Shown in pieces: positions 63,725 through 64,000 of a DNA stretch of 64,000 nucleotides. Below the pieces are notes generated by a model, which did no database searches, had not been told where the DNA came from, and worked only from the letters and a program-made list of their open reading frames with translations. This DNA comes from Dinoroseobacter sp. (GTDB taxonomy: Bacteria > Pseudomonadota > Alphaproteobacteria > Rhodobacterales > Rhodobacteraceae). Each line of letters starts with the position of its first letter. Position 1 is the stretch's first letter. The translations under genes and the position numbers were made by a program. The stretch spans positions 124,001 through 188,000 of the forward strand of contig JAEPNN010000007.1 in assembly GCA_017643385.1 (NCBI GenBank). Direction: 5' to 3'.

Positions 63725-64000
63725 GCGCGCCCTCTGATCTCGCACTGGTGCCCTTCATATCTGTCGAAGACATGATGCGGCTGGTCCACAAGCTAGGTTT
63801 GCGAGATATGTTGGCGCATCTCGCGGATGCGATTGAGGCAGACTTTCTGAGATGGGAAAGCTTTGACAAGACCCCACGGGTGGCCTCGCATTCCACCGAC
63901 GGCGTTATTGAGCTAATGCCCACGTCCGATGGCGCGCAATATGCATTTAAATATGTAAACGGACATCCGGCGAATCTTGCGCGAGGGTTTCAGACCGTCG
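63721..64000 (+). CDS. ocd: ornithine cyclodeaminase (3' end outside window)
   Basis: The first 93 residues of an ornithine cyclodeaminase/mu-crystallin family enzyme, which converts ornithine to proline and ammonia. The N-terminal LVPFISVEDMMRLVHKLGLR and the substrate-binding segment YAFKYVNGHPANLARGFQTV, with the conserved Lys77, are visible. The start overlaps the arginase stop (ATGA at 63721-63724), so the two are coupled. The gene continues past position 64000. Confidence 0.93.
   Translation, partial: MSAPSDLALVPFISVEDMMRLVHKLGLRDMLAHLADAIEADFLRWESFDKTPRVASHSTDGVIELMPTSDGAQYAFKYVNGHPANLARGFQTV

Noticed and set aside
1-64000. CRISPR arrays, rRNA genes, transposases or phage genes
   Set aside because: None was seen on either strand during reading; no spaced direct repeats or transposase motifs were found.

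Overview
The window looks like a chromosomal segment of a marine alphaproteobacterium of the Rhodobacterales (Roseobacter group). This rests on several features read in the sequence: alphaproteobacterial LexA boxes of the GTTC-N7-GTTC type at uvrA and lexA, the trpGDC-moaC-moeA-lexA gene order, an M23 peptidase/bactofilin pair, a FrcBCA-like sugar ABC transporter, and the general protein character. No species is assigned. There is no IS element, prophage, CRISPR array or rRNA operon. One tRNA gene is present, tRNA-Pro(UGG).

Positions 1-16.3 kb hold a large inositol catabolism locus. One strand carries iolD-iolC-(IolB-like)-iolJ-like aldolase-iolG. Divergent from it are an oxidoreductase, iolE and a second oxidoreductase. 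A LacI-type regulator and a divergent ABC transporter (binding protein, permease, single-domain ATPase), a 70-residue membrane protein and the canonical iolB follow. Two near-identical palindromes centred on AACCGGTT, one in each divergent promoter region, mark the likely regulon of the first LacI protein. A second LacI-type regulator and a PhyH-type 2-oxoglutarate dioxygenase close the locus. The presence of two IolB-family proteins, three Gfo/Idh/MocA dehydrogenases and a dioxygenase suggests that the locus handles more than plain myo-inositol. iolA is not in the window.

Positions 16.4-22.3 kb are the glycine cleavage operon gcvT-gcvH-gcvP plus an MFS transporter, preceded by a tandem glycine riboswitch. 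The shared E3 subunit, lpd, lies separately at 35.3 kb. Positions 22.4-37.9 kb are mixed core genes: a di-heme cytochrome c peroxidase-like protein whose 5' end overlaps that of a divergent Sel1-repeat protein, bactofilin with an M23 peptidase, a ferritin-like DUF455 protein, a peroxiredoxin, a very large AsmA/YhdP-like protein, a GNAT acetyltransferase, queA, two MFS transporters, a DUF924 protein and lpd.

Positions 38-64 kb are conserved housekeeping genes: uvrA (LexA box), a three-helix membrane cNMP-binding protein, gltA, gltX, comEC, lexA (LexA box), moeA, moaC, trpC, trpD, trpG, a divergent polysaccharide deacetylase, trpE, ppiD, an aminotransferase, a gpt-like phosphoribosyltransferase, fabI, pdxH, a two-domain cold shock protein, a DUF192 protein, tRNA-Pro, and an arginine degradation module (Lrp-type regulator, arginase, start of ornithine cyclodeaminase).

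The best candidates for something undescribed are the inositol locus with its paralogous IolB-like enzyme and dioxygenase, the overlapping divergent signal-peptide genes at 23.75 kb, the Popeye-like cNMP-binding membrane protein, and a 44-codon ORF with a strong ribosome binding site near 53.9 kb.
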